From assembly GCF_027925525.1 (NCBI RefSeq), contig NZ_BSDJ01000031.1:1-64000 (forward strand): a stretch of 64,000 nucleotides of DNA, written 5' to 3'. Below the pieces are notes generated by a model that did not search any database, was not told the origin of the DNA, and saw only the letters and a list, made by a program, of their open reading frames with translations. How positions within the stretch are numbered: the stretch's first letter is position 1; every line of letters begins with the position of its first letter. The position numbers and the translations under genes were made by a program. The stretch comes from Paenibacillus tyrphae (lineage in GTDB: Bacteria; Bacillota; Bacilli; Paenibacillales; NBRC-103111). Below, in pieces: positions 16,756 to 25,070 of this stretch.

Positions 16756-17955
16756 TTATCCCCTCTTCTCTTTATACGGATCGATGGTTGTGCCGACGGC
16801 TCGGATGGTGCAATGAACGGTAAGCTGAAGCTCCGTTTTTTTCCAAGCCTCTTCTTCCTTCTTGATATCCGCCCATTCTTTACCCGATTTGCGCTTTATT
16901 TGCGCTTCGATCCCGAGCAAGTCCCACCCGAGCCGCTTTGTTTTCTCGTAAAACGCGGAAGCCTTTTTCTTCACTTGCTCGTTAAACTGCGCTTCAATCT
17001 CAGCCAGATTTTGTTCGGTTAATTTTACATTCTGATCGTTGTCGAAAATCTGCGCCTGCGCGTAAATATCGATTTTTAATACCGGTTTACGGGATAATGT
17101 AGAGAGTTGTCGGCGGACCTCAGGCTTCGGAGCTTGAAGATCGACGCGCTCCCCGTTGACGATCAGCGGTTCGTTTAGCACGCCGATCCGGCCGTCCAAT
17201 AAATAAAACCATGGCAGATCGGACGGTTCCAGCCGCCCGATCATCCGATCGTGCTTGAATACGGCCGCTCCCTTCATGATGAAGTTTCCTTGATTGGCGT
17301 CGATTTGTTCGTACCGCTCAGTGGTCGGCATTGGCTTGGGGCTGGATAAGCTGACGATAGGCAGGACGGTTGGCATGGAGCCTTCCATGTTCTCGATCAA
17401 ATCTTTCACGCGAGACCGCTTGCTTTCCCGGCCGGAATATTTGGATTGAAGCTCAATGATCGAATGTTCGGCACGGCCAGGCAATCGTTCAAGCGGAATA
17501 TACGTTTTCATCATATCCGGGAGCGGCGAATCCGTAACGAGCATATGAATCGTAGCCCTTCTGTCGGGCCGTTTCTCAAGAAAATTAAGCATTTCCCTTA
17601 ATCCTTCTTTCGCAAACCGTTCGGTCACTATCAAGGCTTGATAATGATCATAGAAAGGTCGTCTCGGAACGATATCGAACGTTTTTTCGACCAACTCCAC
17701 TGCGGAGAATCCTTCAACCTTGTACGTATATACCGGAGCTTTGATGCCCGCTCCCTTTTGCATGGCGATTCCCGGAGGGTTAATCACTTGATAGTACGTC
17801 GTGTATTTCCCGTTACCGGGCTCCCTGTCCATTCCGACCAAGTCTACGATGGCGAGCTGATTGACCTCAACCATATCCCAACAGCCCGCAAGACTGCAGC
17901 AGGCCGCCGCCATCGCCAGCAGCTTTCCTGCACGGACGAATGTTTGAAGCATCAT
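16756..17955 (-). CDS. GerAC-type germinant receptor C subunit (lipoprotein)
   Basis: The 399-residue lipoprotein has a signal peptide with lipobox SLAGC followed by WDMVEVNQLAIV, the hallmark start of GerAC proteins. Further family blocks are AIVDLVGMDREP, YDHYQALIVTERFAKEG, the central PTVLPIVSL, and a C-terminal domain ending in TELQLTVHCTIRAVG. The ATG at 17955 has AAAAGGTGAG just upstream, overlapping the gerAA stop region. It lies between the A and B genes, unlike the usual A-B-C order. Confidence 0.87.
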   Translation of the reverse strand: MMLQTFVRAGKLLAMAAACCSLAGCWDMVEVNQLAIVDLVGMDREPGNGKYTTYYQVINPPGIAMQKGAGIKAPVYTYKVEGFSAVELVEKTFDIVPRRPFYDHYQALIVTERFAKEGLREMLNFLEKRPDRRATIHMLVTDSPLPDMMKTYIPLERLPGRAEHSIIELQSKYSGRESKRSRVKDLIENMEGSMPTVLPIVSLSSPKPMPTTERYEQIDANQGNFIMKGAAVFKHDRMIGRLEPSDLPWFYLLDGRIGVLNEPLIVNGERVDLQAPKPEVRRQLSTLSRKPVLKIDIYAQAQIFDNDQNVKLTEQNLAEIEAQFNEQVKKKASAFYEKTKRLGWDLLGIEAQIKRKSGKEWADIKKEEEAWKKTELQLTVHCTIRAVGTTIDPYKEKRG

Positions 17956-17960
17956 GCGGC

Positions 17961-19451
17961 TCACCTTTTTTTCCGTTTGGCGTCGTTCATGCGGGGAAAT
18001 GTCGTCATCCACGGCCGCGGCACCCGGACCAAGATGTCCTTCCAATCCGAGAAGAACGTCGGCGCAACCGGAGCCAAGTAAGGAACGCCGAACGATCGAA
18101 GCGAAGCCAGATGAACGAGCGTGAACAGCACTCCGCATAAAATGCCGAAGCCGCCCATAAACCCGGCCAAAATCATATATCCGTATTGCAGAAACCGCTG
18201 CGCAATCCCGAAATTGTAGAAAGGAGCGACAAAATTGGCAATTGCCGTGACGGCTACCACGATAACCATCGCTGCCGATACGAGGCCGGCATTGACCGCC
18301 GCTTCGCCCAACACGAGCGCACCGACGATCGATATGGCTTGACCGGCAATACGCGGCATGCGCAGACCGGCCTCGCGCAGCACTTCAAAGATGAGCATCA
18401 TCAGAAACGCCTCCATGTAGGAGGGGAACGGCACCCCTTCCCGCTGTGCGGAAATATTGATCAGCAGCGCAGGCGGAAGCAGCCCTTGATGGTAAGAAGT
18501 TACGGCGATGTAAAGCGAAGGAACGAACACGGCAAGCAGGAACGCCAGGAACCGAATCCATAACAAGAAGGTCGCGATATCCGCCCTCTGGTAATAATCC
18601 TCGGGAGACGTATAGTATTGCATAAACGTAAAGGGACCGATCAGCGTCAGCGGGCTGCCGTCCACCATGACCGCGACCCTACCTTCCAGCAGATGAGACG
18701 CCGCGACGTCGGGCCGTTCCGTTCTCATTAAGGTCGGAAAGATGGTCAACGTTTTATCCTGAATCCATTCCTCCACATACGTGCTGTCTAAGATGCTGTC
18801 CGTATGCATCGACTTGATTCTTCGCTGGAACTCGCTAACCACTTCCTGCGGCGCGAGGTCTTTCATATAGAGAATAAGCACTTTGGTTTCGGTTGCCGTG
18901 CCGATCTGCAAGGGCTCGAAACGCAGAGCGGTCGTACGGATTCTTTTGCGGATCAAGCCGACATTCGTCGCAATGTCCTCGATAAACGCTTCGTGCGGTC
19001 CGTGTACGGTATTCTCCGTTTTGGGCTCCGTCACCGCACGCTGGTAAAATTTCGCCGTATCGAGCACGAGCACATGCTCCGACTCCGGGATAACGAGCAG
19101 GCACTTGCCATCCAGAAGACTTTGCGCGCATGACTTCAATTCGGACGAGGCCGATATCGCGGCGACCGGGATCCGGCGCCGGAGCAGGTCTCCAAGCTCT
19201 GACTCGCCGTCCCAAGCGGCAGACAACGTTTCTCCGGCAAACGTACGAAGAACGTTATCTTCAATTTTTCTCTTATCCGCCAAGGTTTCAATAAATAAGT
19301 AGCTGCCTTCCAGGTTGGGGCCGAAGGTAAACGATTGATGAATGAGGTCCGGCGGATTTCCAATCGTATGGATCAGCAGATCGACGAAAGATCGGGCGTC
19401 GCTTTTGTCAAATTGAGGGTTGTCGATTGGCGGTTTGGTCCCTTCGATCAT
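17961..19451 (-). CDS. GerAA-type germinant receptor A subunit
   Basis: A 496-residue GerA/SpoVAF family protein. The soluble N-terminal part includes DSTYVEEWIQDKTLTIFPTLMRTERPD and RVAVMVDGSPLTLIGPFTFMQYYTSPEDYY. It is followed by a membrane part of several helices (FLAFLLAVFVPSLYIAVTSYHQGLLPPALLINISAQREGVPFPSYMEAFLMMLIFEVLREAGLRMP and so on) and a basic C-terminal tail. A subunits form the channel-like core of the receptor. It is the first gene of the ger operon, presumably expressed in the forespore. A terminator-like hairpin lies about 80 bases upstream of its start. Confidence 0.9.
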   Translation of the reverse strand: MIEGTKPPIDNPQFDKSDARSFVDLLIHTIGNPPDLIHQSFTFGPNLEGSYLFIETLADKRKIEDNVLRTFAGETLSAAWDGESELGDLLRRRIPVAAISASSELKSCAQSLLDGKCLLVIPESEHVLVLDTAKFYQRAVTEPKTENTVHGPHEAFIEDIATNVGLIRKRIRTTALRFEPLQIGTATETKVLILYMKDLAPQEVVSEFQRRIKSMHTDSILDSTYVEEWIQDKTLTIFPTLMRTERPDVAASHLLEGRVAVMVDGSPLTLIGPFTFMQYYTSPEDYYQRADIATFLLWIRFLAFLLAVFVPSLYIAVTSYHQGLLPPALLINISAQREGVPFPSYMEAFLMMLIFEVLREAGLRMPRIAGQAISIVGALVLGEAAVNAGLVSAAMVIVVAVTAIANFVAPFYNFGIAQRFLQYGYMILAGFMGGFGILCGVLFTLVHLASLRSFGVPYLAPVAPTFFSDWKDILVRVPRPWMTTFPRMNDAKRKKR

Positions 19452-19525
19452 GCGAAGCCTCCAGCTTTTCGTTATGCTTCATTTATTTCCATTCGATGGA
19501 GGAGTAATACCAGAGCCTAAAAGAA

Positions 19526-19550
19526 AAAACACCGCCGAATAGCAGTGTTT
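19526..19550 (-). terminator. Terminator-like hairpin upstream of gerAA
   Basis: On the minus strand AAACACTGC and GCGGTGTTT pair (one G:T) and are followed by six T. No minus-strand gene ends here, so it could be an attenuator in the gerAA leader, or a stop for stray transcription. Confidence 0.4.
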
Positions 19551-19659
19551 GATCGAAATAGTCCTCAGCTCGCTCTGAATTTTCCTAAATAATTCATTAA
19601 AACATATATTCCCTCATAATATATAAGTTAGGATATTTATATACCGACGGGAGGAATCG

Positions 19660-21375
19660 ATGATGAAAAAGAAAACCGCAGGTCTTTTTATTGCATCCTT
19701 CTTATTATGCAGCCTGATCCCGGCTTCACTATACGCTGGGAATGAGGCTGCGAAGCCGCGGTCCAAAAACCTGATCGTGCTGATCGGCGACGGTATGGGC
19801 CCTGCTCAGGTCACGGCCGCGCGGCTTTATTCCAAAGCCATTCTGGGAGCGGAGAGCCTGCATTTGGACAGTTACTACGTCGGTCAGGCCAGTACGTTTT
19901 CGGAACGCGGGGAAGCGGACGGCAGCGTCAAATCCGGCACGATCACCGATTCCTCGGCGGCAGGAACCGCTTTGGCTACCGGCCGCAAAACGTACAATTC
20001 CGCGGTCAGTGTCTCCAATGAAGAGGTGGCCGTGCCCTATGCCTCCGTGATTGAAGCCGCGGAAGCGAAAGGTAAAGCGACAGGACTCGTCTCGACGGTA
20101 AGAATCACGCACGCAACGCCGGCCGTGTTCGCTTCCCACGTACGGAGCCGCAAGAACGAAGCGGCCATTGCTTCGCAAATGCTGGAAAGCGGCGTCGATG
20201 TTTTGCTCGGCGGAGGCGCGGATTATTTTACCGGAAAGGATGCCGGCGGAAAACGTCCGGACAAAACGATTGTTCCCGATTTCGAGGCCAAAGGCTACTC
20301 CGTCGTCAAAGATCGGGCCGGGCTGCAGGCGCTGACTGCAAAGCACGATAAAGTGCTCGGCCTGTTCGGCCGGTCGCACTTCGACTACGCCATCGACCGC
20401 GATAACTCCTCCCCTAGCCTGGCCGATCTGACGGGAAAAGCCATCGAGCTGCTTTCGGCCAAGCCCGAAGGCTTCGTGCTCATGATCGAAGGCGGCCGGA
20501 TCGACCACGCCGCGCATGCCAACGATTTGCCGACCATGGTCAAGGAAGTGCTGGACTTCGACGCGGCCGTGAAGACGTCGATGGATTTCGCCAAGAAAGA
20601 CGGCAGCACCTCCGTCGTCGTAACCGCGGACCATGAGACAGGCGGTCTGTCTCTGGGCCGGGATAATAGGTACGAGTTAAATATCGACCTCTGGAACCGG
20701 CAAAAGCAATCTTCCCAGGCGCTGAATACAGCGCTTAAGCAAGCCCGAACGCCGGAGGAAATTAGACAACTCGTTCAAGCGAACACATCGATTGCGGATT
20801 TGAGCGACGAGGAGGCCCGTTTCATTCTGAAAGGCGACGGTACGGACTACGAGCGGGAAGGGGCGTATAACGCCGTCATCTCCAAGCGGCTGCTGGTCGG
20901 ATGGTCCGGCCACGGACATTCCGGGGTGGATGTGGGCGTCTGGGCCTATGGGCCGATTGCCGAGCTGGTAAAGGGAAAAATCGACAATACGGACATCGCC
21001 AAAGCCGGCGCCCAAACGATCGGCGTCGATCTCAATGCCGCAACCTCCGGGCTGCAAGTCAGGTACTGGTATCCCAAGTTCAAGATAACGTCCGACCGAT
21101 CGGTCGTCTATCCTGCCAAGGCGCTCGCCGCGAAGCTTGGCGCATCGGCGGAATGGGACGCGACTTCCGGCACTGTGCAGATTGCCAAAGGCGGCACAAC
21201 GATTCTCGTGAACCTGAAAGACAGCAGCGCGACGCTGAACGGTCAAGCGGCGGCCTATGCCGTCCATGTCGAGAAAGGCACACTTTATTTATCCCTGGAC
21301 GCATTCAACGAGCTCAGCGGGCTGAACATGACTTGGGACCCGCTTTCCGAGCGGCTAGTGCTGAAAGCAGGCTGA
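19660..21375 (+). CDS. Secreted alkaline phosphatase with C-terminal stalk (Cu-amine-oxidase-N-like) domain
   Basis: A signal peptide (residues 1-26) leads into a PhoA-type phosphatase. D44 in IGDGMG binds metal, the catalytic serine is S98 in TDSSAAGTALATG, HATPA lies near 149, and the late metal ligands are in EGGRIDHAAHAND, TADHETGG and GWSGHGHSGVD. After about residue 475 a domain of some 95 residues follows the copper-amine-oxidase-N/stalk pattern (YPAKALAAKLGASAEWDATSGTVQI, LYLSLDAFNELSGLNMTWDP). That domain is common in Paenibacillus surface proteins and may hold the enzyme on the wall. GGGAGGA precedes the ATG. Phosphate regulation is expected, but I see no clear Pho box. Confidence 0.9.
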   Translation: MMKKKTAGLFIASFLLCSLIPASLYAGNEAAKPRSKNLIVLIGDGMGPAQVTAARLYSKAILGAESLHLDSYYVGQASTFSERGEADGSVKSGTITDSSAAGTALATGRKTYNSAVSVSNEEVAVPYASVIEAAEAKGKATGLVSTVRITHATPAVFASHVRSRKNEAAIASQMLESGVDVLLGGGADYFTGKDAGGKRPDKTIVPDFEAKGYSVVKDRAGLQALTAKHDKVLGLFGRSHFDYAIDRDNSSPSLADLTGKAIELLSAKPEGFVLMIEGGRIDHAAHANDLPTMVKEVLDFDAAVKTSMDFAKKDGSTSVVVTADHETGGLSLGRDNRYELNIDLWNRQKQSSQALNTALKQARTPEEIRQLVQANTSIADLSDEEARFILKGDGTDYEREGAYNAVISKRLLVGWSGHGHSGVDVGVWAYGPIAELVKGKIDNTDIAKAGAQTIGVDLNAATSGLQVRYWYPKFKITSDRSVVYPAKALAAKLGASAEWDATSGTVQIAKGGTTILVNLKDSSATLNGQAAAYAVHVEKGTLYLSLDAFNELSGLNMTWDPLSERLVLKAG

Positions 21376-21382
21376 CCCTCCT

Positions 21383-22192
21383 CTACCCTTTGTGCCGCAT
21401 CCTCGTGCCGGCAGCCTTCTTTTTTGGGCGGAGCTCCTTTACATGCTTCAATTGGGCGACAATAATAAAACTGACGATGACCAGCAGAAACCAGGAGCTG
21501 AATTTGCTCCACGATACCATGCTCCAGCCGTTTTGTTGGTGGGGGTAGCGCCATGCCCCCAGCCAAGTTCCGATATTTTCGGCGATCCAGATGAAGAAGC
21601 CGACAAGCGCAAAACCAAGCGTGAGCGGCATCCGGTACACGCTATCTCCCACCTTGAAATACAGCGTCGTACGGAAAAACACCACAAACAACTGAGCCGC
21701 AAGCAGCCAGCGCAGATCGGGGATGAAATGGTGGGTCATAAAATTCAAGTAGATCGCCGCCCCTAGCGTTACCGTCCAGACGGAGGACGGCCACCGGTCC
21801 AAGCGAATGTGAAGCCTGCGCCAAGCTTGGCATAGATAGCTGGCCACACTTGCGTACATAAAGCCGCTGTACAGCGGGACGCCGCCGATTTTGGTCCAGC
21901 CCGGCTGCGGATAATCCCAAGAGCCCATATGTACTTTATACAATTCAAGCGCCAGACCGATGAGATGAAATACGCAGATCACCTTCAGTTCGTCGATTGT
22001 TTCCAGCCCTGCCCGCACCATGATGATTTGCACGGCGATACAGATCACGAGCATCCAGTCGTAAGCCGGCATTCCGGGCAGCGGTGCGATTTTCAACAAG
22101 GCCAACGAAAGAAAAATGCAAGCGGGAAACACGCAGGACATCGCTTCCTCGTAACCAAAAAGCAGCAGTTGTTTGCCCCATTTCCAACCCAT
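21383..22192 (-). CDS. yoaT: DUF817 family membrane protein (YoaT-like)
   Basis: A 269-residue membrane protein with about eight helices and the DUF817 pattern: QLLLFGYEEAMSCVFPACIF, VFHLIGLALELYKVHMGSWDYP, YSGFMYASVASYLCQAWRR, NFMTHHFIPDLRW and WIAENIGTWLGAWRYPHQQNGW. The ATG at 22192 has GGAGGGG seven bases upstream. Function is unknown in the family. It converges on the alkaline phosphatase gene with only eight bases between stops, and no clear terminator separates them. Confidence 0.8.
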   Translation of the reverse strand: MGWKWGKQLLLFGYEEAMSCVFPACIFLSLALLKIAPLPGMPAYDWMLVICIAVQIIMVRAGLETIDELKVICVFHLIGLALELYKVHMGSWDYPQPGWTKIGGVPLYSGFMYASVASYLCQAWRRLHIRLDRWPSSVWTVTLGAAIYLNFMTHHFIPDLRWLLAAQLFVVFFRTTLYFKVGDSVYRMPLTLGFALVGFFIWIAENIGTWLGAWRYPHQQNGWSMVSWSKFSSWFLLVIVSFIIVAQLKHVKELRPKKKAAGTRMRHKG

Positions 22193-22386
22193 GCCATTCC
22201 CCTCCGTTTGTATCGAATGGCAGCGTTGCCTAGATTGCCGCCTCAGCATTTATTGTAATTCGAAAAACAAGAACAAAAAGAGAAATGTGGAAATGATAAA
22301 TTTCATATTTTCAAAAGCTGAGGTTAGAGTATATTGCCAAGCGGTTCGAATAAGCATTTCGATAGCCGGATAAGAACAATTTACTA

Positions 22387-22415
22387 TTGACAAAATTGTT
22401 TATTTATGCTATAAT
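22387..22415 (+). promoter_or_regulatory. Strong sigma-A promoter for the methyltransferase
   Basis: A consensus TTGACA and a consensus TATAAT are separated by exactly 17 bases. The predicted transcript starts near 22422 and reaches the methyltransferase start at 22497. Confidence 0.85.
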
Positions 22416-22440
22416 TTACATTTAAATAAATCGTGTGTAT

Positions 22441-22475
22441 AATAAGATTCTCCTGGCCAGGGGAATCTTATTTTG
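22441..22475 (+). terminator. Terminator-like hairpin inside the methyltransferase leader
   Basis: AATAAGATTC and GAATCTTATT pair around a GC-rich loop and are followed by TTTGTTT, all between the strong promoter and the GGAGG of the methyltransferase. The position suits an attenuator. No leader ORF with a Shine-Dalgarno sequence is visible in the short leader. Confidence 0.6.
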
Positions 22476-22496
22476 TTTATGCTGGAGGATAATTGT

Positions 22497-23411
22497 ATGA
22501 AGCCGAATGAGTCCAGTTTAACTTCCCTCGTATCCGCTTTTGGTCGAGCCTATCACAGCCAGTACGACACGCCCAAAATTTTCGATGATTTTGTTGCAAT
22601 CGACCTTATTTCCCCAAAAGAATTTTCCAACATCAGAGAAAATATGATTCGAGGCATTTCTTTTTTCGATCCAGATATGGCTCAAAGGTTTAAGGATGAT
22701 CCGGATGAATTGTTAAAATGGATTGTACAAGTCCAGCTTTCCCCGACGCCGCTGGCACGTGCAGCATATTGCGAAAAAGTATTGCTTCTTGAAATGAAGC
22801 TGGGATTAAAGCAGTATGTCATTCTCGGGGCCGGGTTAGATACTTTTGGCTTCCGCCATCCGGAACTGAAAAATAGCTTGGACATATTTGAAGTGGACCA
22901 TCCGGCGACCCAGGAATGGAAAAAGCAAAGGTTGGAGCATGCCAAATTTGATATTCCGAGCCATCTTCATTTTGTTCCTATGGACTTCACCCGTGAGTTT
23001 TCATATCAGAATCTATTAGATGAAGGGTTTGAACACCACAAAACGTTCTTTAGCCTGCTGGGTGTTTCTTATTACTTAACGAAAGAAGAAATCTCAAGCT
23101 TGCTCCATCATTTATTTGCCAAAGTCCCGGCAGGCAGTTCAATCGTTTTGGATTATGCGGACGAAAATCTGTTTGTGGAAAAAGGGATGTCGAATCGGGT
23201 TGAAAATATGGTGAAAATGGCCGCGGCAAGCGGAGAACCCATGAAATCGTGCTTCACTTACGACGAAATCGAGAAACTGTTGGAGCAATCGGGCTTGCTC
23301 ATTTATGAACATTTATCGCCGGCTGCAATCCATGACCAATTCTTTCGTCATCGGACGGATTATTTGTCTGCATTCGAAACGATTCATTATATCCATGCTA
23401 TAAAAAAATAA
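22497..23411 (+). CDS. Class I SAM-dependent methyltransferase (Ppm/LCMT-like)
   Basis: A 304-residue methyltransferase of the leucine-carboxyl-methyltransferase-like (TIGR00027-type) family. It carries the SAM motif YVILGAGLDTFGFR near residues 108-121, EVDHPATQEWK as the acidic loop, and FVPMDFT. The later SLLGVSYYLTKEEI and SSIVLDYADENLF blocks match the family. Substrates vary and are mostly unknown. The ATG at 22497 has GGAGG eight bases upstream. The gene is visibly AT-richer than its neighbours, suggesting transfer. Its promoter is unusually strong and followed by a terminator-like hairpin. Confidence 0.82.
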   Translation: MKPNESSLTSLVSAFGRAYHSQYDTPKIFDDFVAIDLISPKEFSNIRENMIRGISFFDPDMAQRFKDDPDELLKWIVQVQLSPTPLARAAYCEKVLLLEMKLGLKQYVILGAGLDTFGFRHPELKNSLDIFEVDHPATQEWKKQRLEHAKFDIPSHLHFVPMDFTREFSYQNLLDEGFEHHKTFFSLLGVSYYLTKEEISSLLHHLFAKVPAGSSIVLDYADENLFVEKGMSNRVENMVKMAAASGEPMKSCFTYDEIEKLLEQSGLLIYEHLSPAAIHDQFFRHRTDYLSAFETIHYIHAIKK

Positions 23412-23433
23412 TATTTCTGTTAAAAACGAAATC

Positions 23434-23469
23434 GCCTCTCAACCTGTCGCCAAGGATTGAGAGGCTTTT
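23434..23469. terminator. Intrinsic terminator between convergent genes
   Basis: GCCTCTCAA and TTGAGAGGC pair around a 14-base loop and end in TTTTA on the plus strand. It serves the methyltransferase and possibly the convergent DUF2277 gene. Confidence 0.8.
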
Positions 23470-23506
23470 ATGTTATCTCCGCTTCTCCCGCTCGACCATG
23501 CCGGCT

Positions 23507-23785
23507 TTATTTCTCCCCAGCGCCGAACCGTTTCGCCGATCGAATGCGGGCGCGTTCGATTTCAACCTCGCGGTTGCGGGGCTCGGCCTGGGTAACCAGC
23601 GAGTCCAGCAGCTTCCGTGCAGCCGCGGTAACCTCCTCGGCGGCCAGATCGAACGCTTCCTCGTTCGCCTTCGAAGGCTTGTTGAAGCCGGACAGCTTTC
23701 TCACGAATTGAAGCGAAGCGGCTTGAATCTCATCCTCGGTTGCCGGAGGATCGAAGTTGAACAGCGTCTTAATATTTCGGCACAT
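23507..23785 (-). CDS. DUF2277 family protein
   Basis: A 92-residue soluble protein that matches DUF2277 from its first residues: MCRNIKTLFNFDPPATEDEIQAASLQFVRKLSGF, KPSKANEEAF and the basic end RIRSAKRFG. The family is small, widespread and without assigned function. It is a single-gene unit. The start is the only ATG in the frame and homology begins at Met1. Confidence 0.85.
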   Translation of the reverse strand: MCRNIKTLFNFDPPATEDEIQAASLQFVRKLSGFNKPSKANEEAFDLAAEEVTAAARKLLDSLVTQAEPRNREVEIERARIRSAKRFGAGEK

Positions 23786-23911
23786 CGCTTTACTCCTTTG
23801 GACATCTTTTTTATGGTCATCTTACTACACTCTTCTTCCGTACGCCAGCTGGCGCAGTCGCCCAGCCGCAAGCTCAAGTCTCAATGAGCTCGTGACAACG
23901 TCATGCTTGTG

Positions 23912-23942
23912 AAAAAACCTCCCAAATTTATGGGAGGTTCTT
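23912..23942 (-). terminator. Terminator of the VOC protein gene
   Basis: AACCTCCCA and TGGGAGGTT pair around a short AT loop and are followed by a T run on the minus strand, shortly after the VOC gene. Confidence 0.75.
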
Positions 23943-23956
23943 AGCCGCTATTCCTA

Positions 23957-24373
23957 TTACGCTTGTTGAACCGCACTTGCATCCATGTAGATTAATTCCC
24001 ACAAATGACCGTCGATATCCTGGAAGCTCCATGCGTACATAAAGCCATGGTCTGCCGGATCGTTCGAAGGCTTGCCGCCGGCAGCCAAAGCCTTATGGAC
24101 AAGCTCATCCACTTGTTCCCGGCTGTCGGCGGATAAAGCGACGATGACTTCCGTGCTTTTGGCGGCATCCGAAATGTCTTTCTTCGTAAACGTTTTGAAG
24201 AAGTTTTCAACCAGCAGCATGACGAACGTGTTGTCATTGACAATCATGCAAGTGGCGTTTTCGTCGGTAAACTGGGCGTTGAATTCAAAGCCGAGCTTCG
24301 TAAAAAATTCGACGGATTTGTTCAAATCTTTAACCGGTAAATTAACAAAAACTTTCTCTGCTTTAAATGCCAT
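23957..24373 (-). CDS. VOC family (glyoxalase-like) protein
   Basis: A 138-residue single-chain VOC protein with two beta-alpha-beta-beta-beta modules. VFVNLPVKDLNKSVEFFTKLGFEF opens the first, and HGFMYAWSFQDIDGHLWELIYMD closes the second with the metal-type Glu. Members include uncharacterised dioxygenase-like and resistance-type proteins. It lies downstream of the ArsR gene on the same strand with about 155 bases between; that gap holds an AGGAGG without a convincing frame. Confidence 0.82.
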   Translation of the reverse strand: MAFKAEKVFVNLPVKDLNKSVEFFTKLGFEFNAQFTDENATCMIVNDNTFVMLLVENFFKTFTKKDISDAAKSTEVIVALSADSREQVDELVHKALAAGGKPSNDPADHGFMYAWSFQDIDGHLWELIYMDASAVQQA

Positions 24374-24527
24374 GACCGATCACCTCATCGATAATTTGCG
24401 ATGCTTTCGTGAAACCCGTAATTGACTGGCCTAACTCGCGCCAAAGCATCCAGGTCCTCTGGAGACGAAATAACGACCCTCCTCTCCTACGGTTTGCCAT
24501 CAGCTCACGCTGCCATTCGCAGCACAG

Positions 24528-24863
24528 CTACGGTTTGTCGTCATGCTTCTGTTCTAACTTTTGCAGTTCCAGCAAATATTCGTCCAACCGGTCGAACCTT
24601 TCCTCCCAAATGCGGCGGAACGACGCGAGCCACGCATCCAGCTCCATTAGCGGTTGGGGCCGCAGCCTGTAAATCCTGCGGTTAGCAACCGGCTGCATCT
24701 CGACAAGTCCGGCTTCGCTAAGGACGCGGAGATGCTTGGAAGCTTGCGGCTGATGGAGCCCAAGCCGATCGGCGATTTCCCCTACGGTGAGCGGGCCGTC
24801 ACGCAGGAGCTCGACGATATGGAGACGGTTGGGCTCCGCAAGAGCACTCAAGATCGAATTCAT
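24528..24863 (-). CDS. ArsR family regulator, probably read from a leaderless transcript
   Basis: A 111-residue winged-helix protein: LSALAEPNRLHIVELLRDGPLTVGEIADRLGLHQPQASKHLRVLSEAGLV and a beta wing NRRIYRLRP. It has no cysteine pair, so it is of the non-metal ArsR type often paired with SRPBCC or VOC genes. There is no Shine-Dalgarno sequence before the ATG. Instead a promoter-like element ends six bases upstream, which would place the first transcribed base at the A of the ATG. Confidence 0.85.
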   Translation of the reverse strand: MNSILSALAEPNRLHIVELLRDGPLTVGEIADRLGLHQPQASKHLRVLSEAGLVEMQPVANRRIYRLRPQPLMELDAWLASFRRIWEERFDRLDEYLLELQKLEQKHDDKP

Positions 24864-24869
24864 GAATTA

Positions 24870-24899
24870 AATGTACTCGAATTGGAATATTCCTGTCAA
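24870..24899 (-). promoter_or_regulatory. ArsR promoter with internal palindrome
   Basis: On the minus strand TTGACA (24894-24899), an 18-base gap and TACATT (24870-24875) precede the ArsR ATG by six bases. The gap contains the perfect palindrome GGAATATTCC (24884-24893), a likely autoregulatory operator that would block polymerase. Confidence 0.6.
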
Positions 24900-25070
24900 G
24901 GTATATTCAAGAGGCTCCTTTGGAATCTCCTTTATTCTAGCATGCGAACCAAGCACCGGTTTCTTATGGATTGCTATCGTTGCATATTTTTAATGATTGA
25001 TCTGGATAATTTACGTCAATACTTCTGATGGGATGGGAACAAGTATATTGAATAAAGGAGTTGGATTAGA

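Noticed and set aside
24374..24527. Possible small gene between the ArsR and VOC genes (AGGAGG followed by an open frame)
   Set aside because: No ATG, GTG or TTG at a proper distance, and the translation shows no recognisable protein character.
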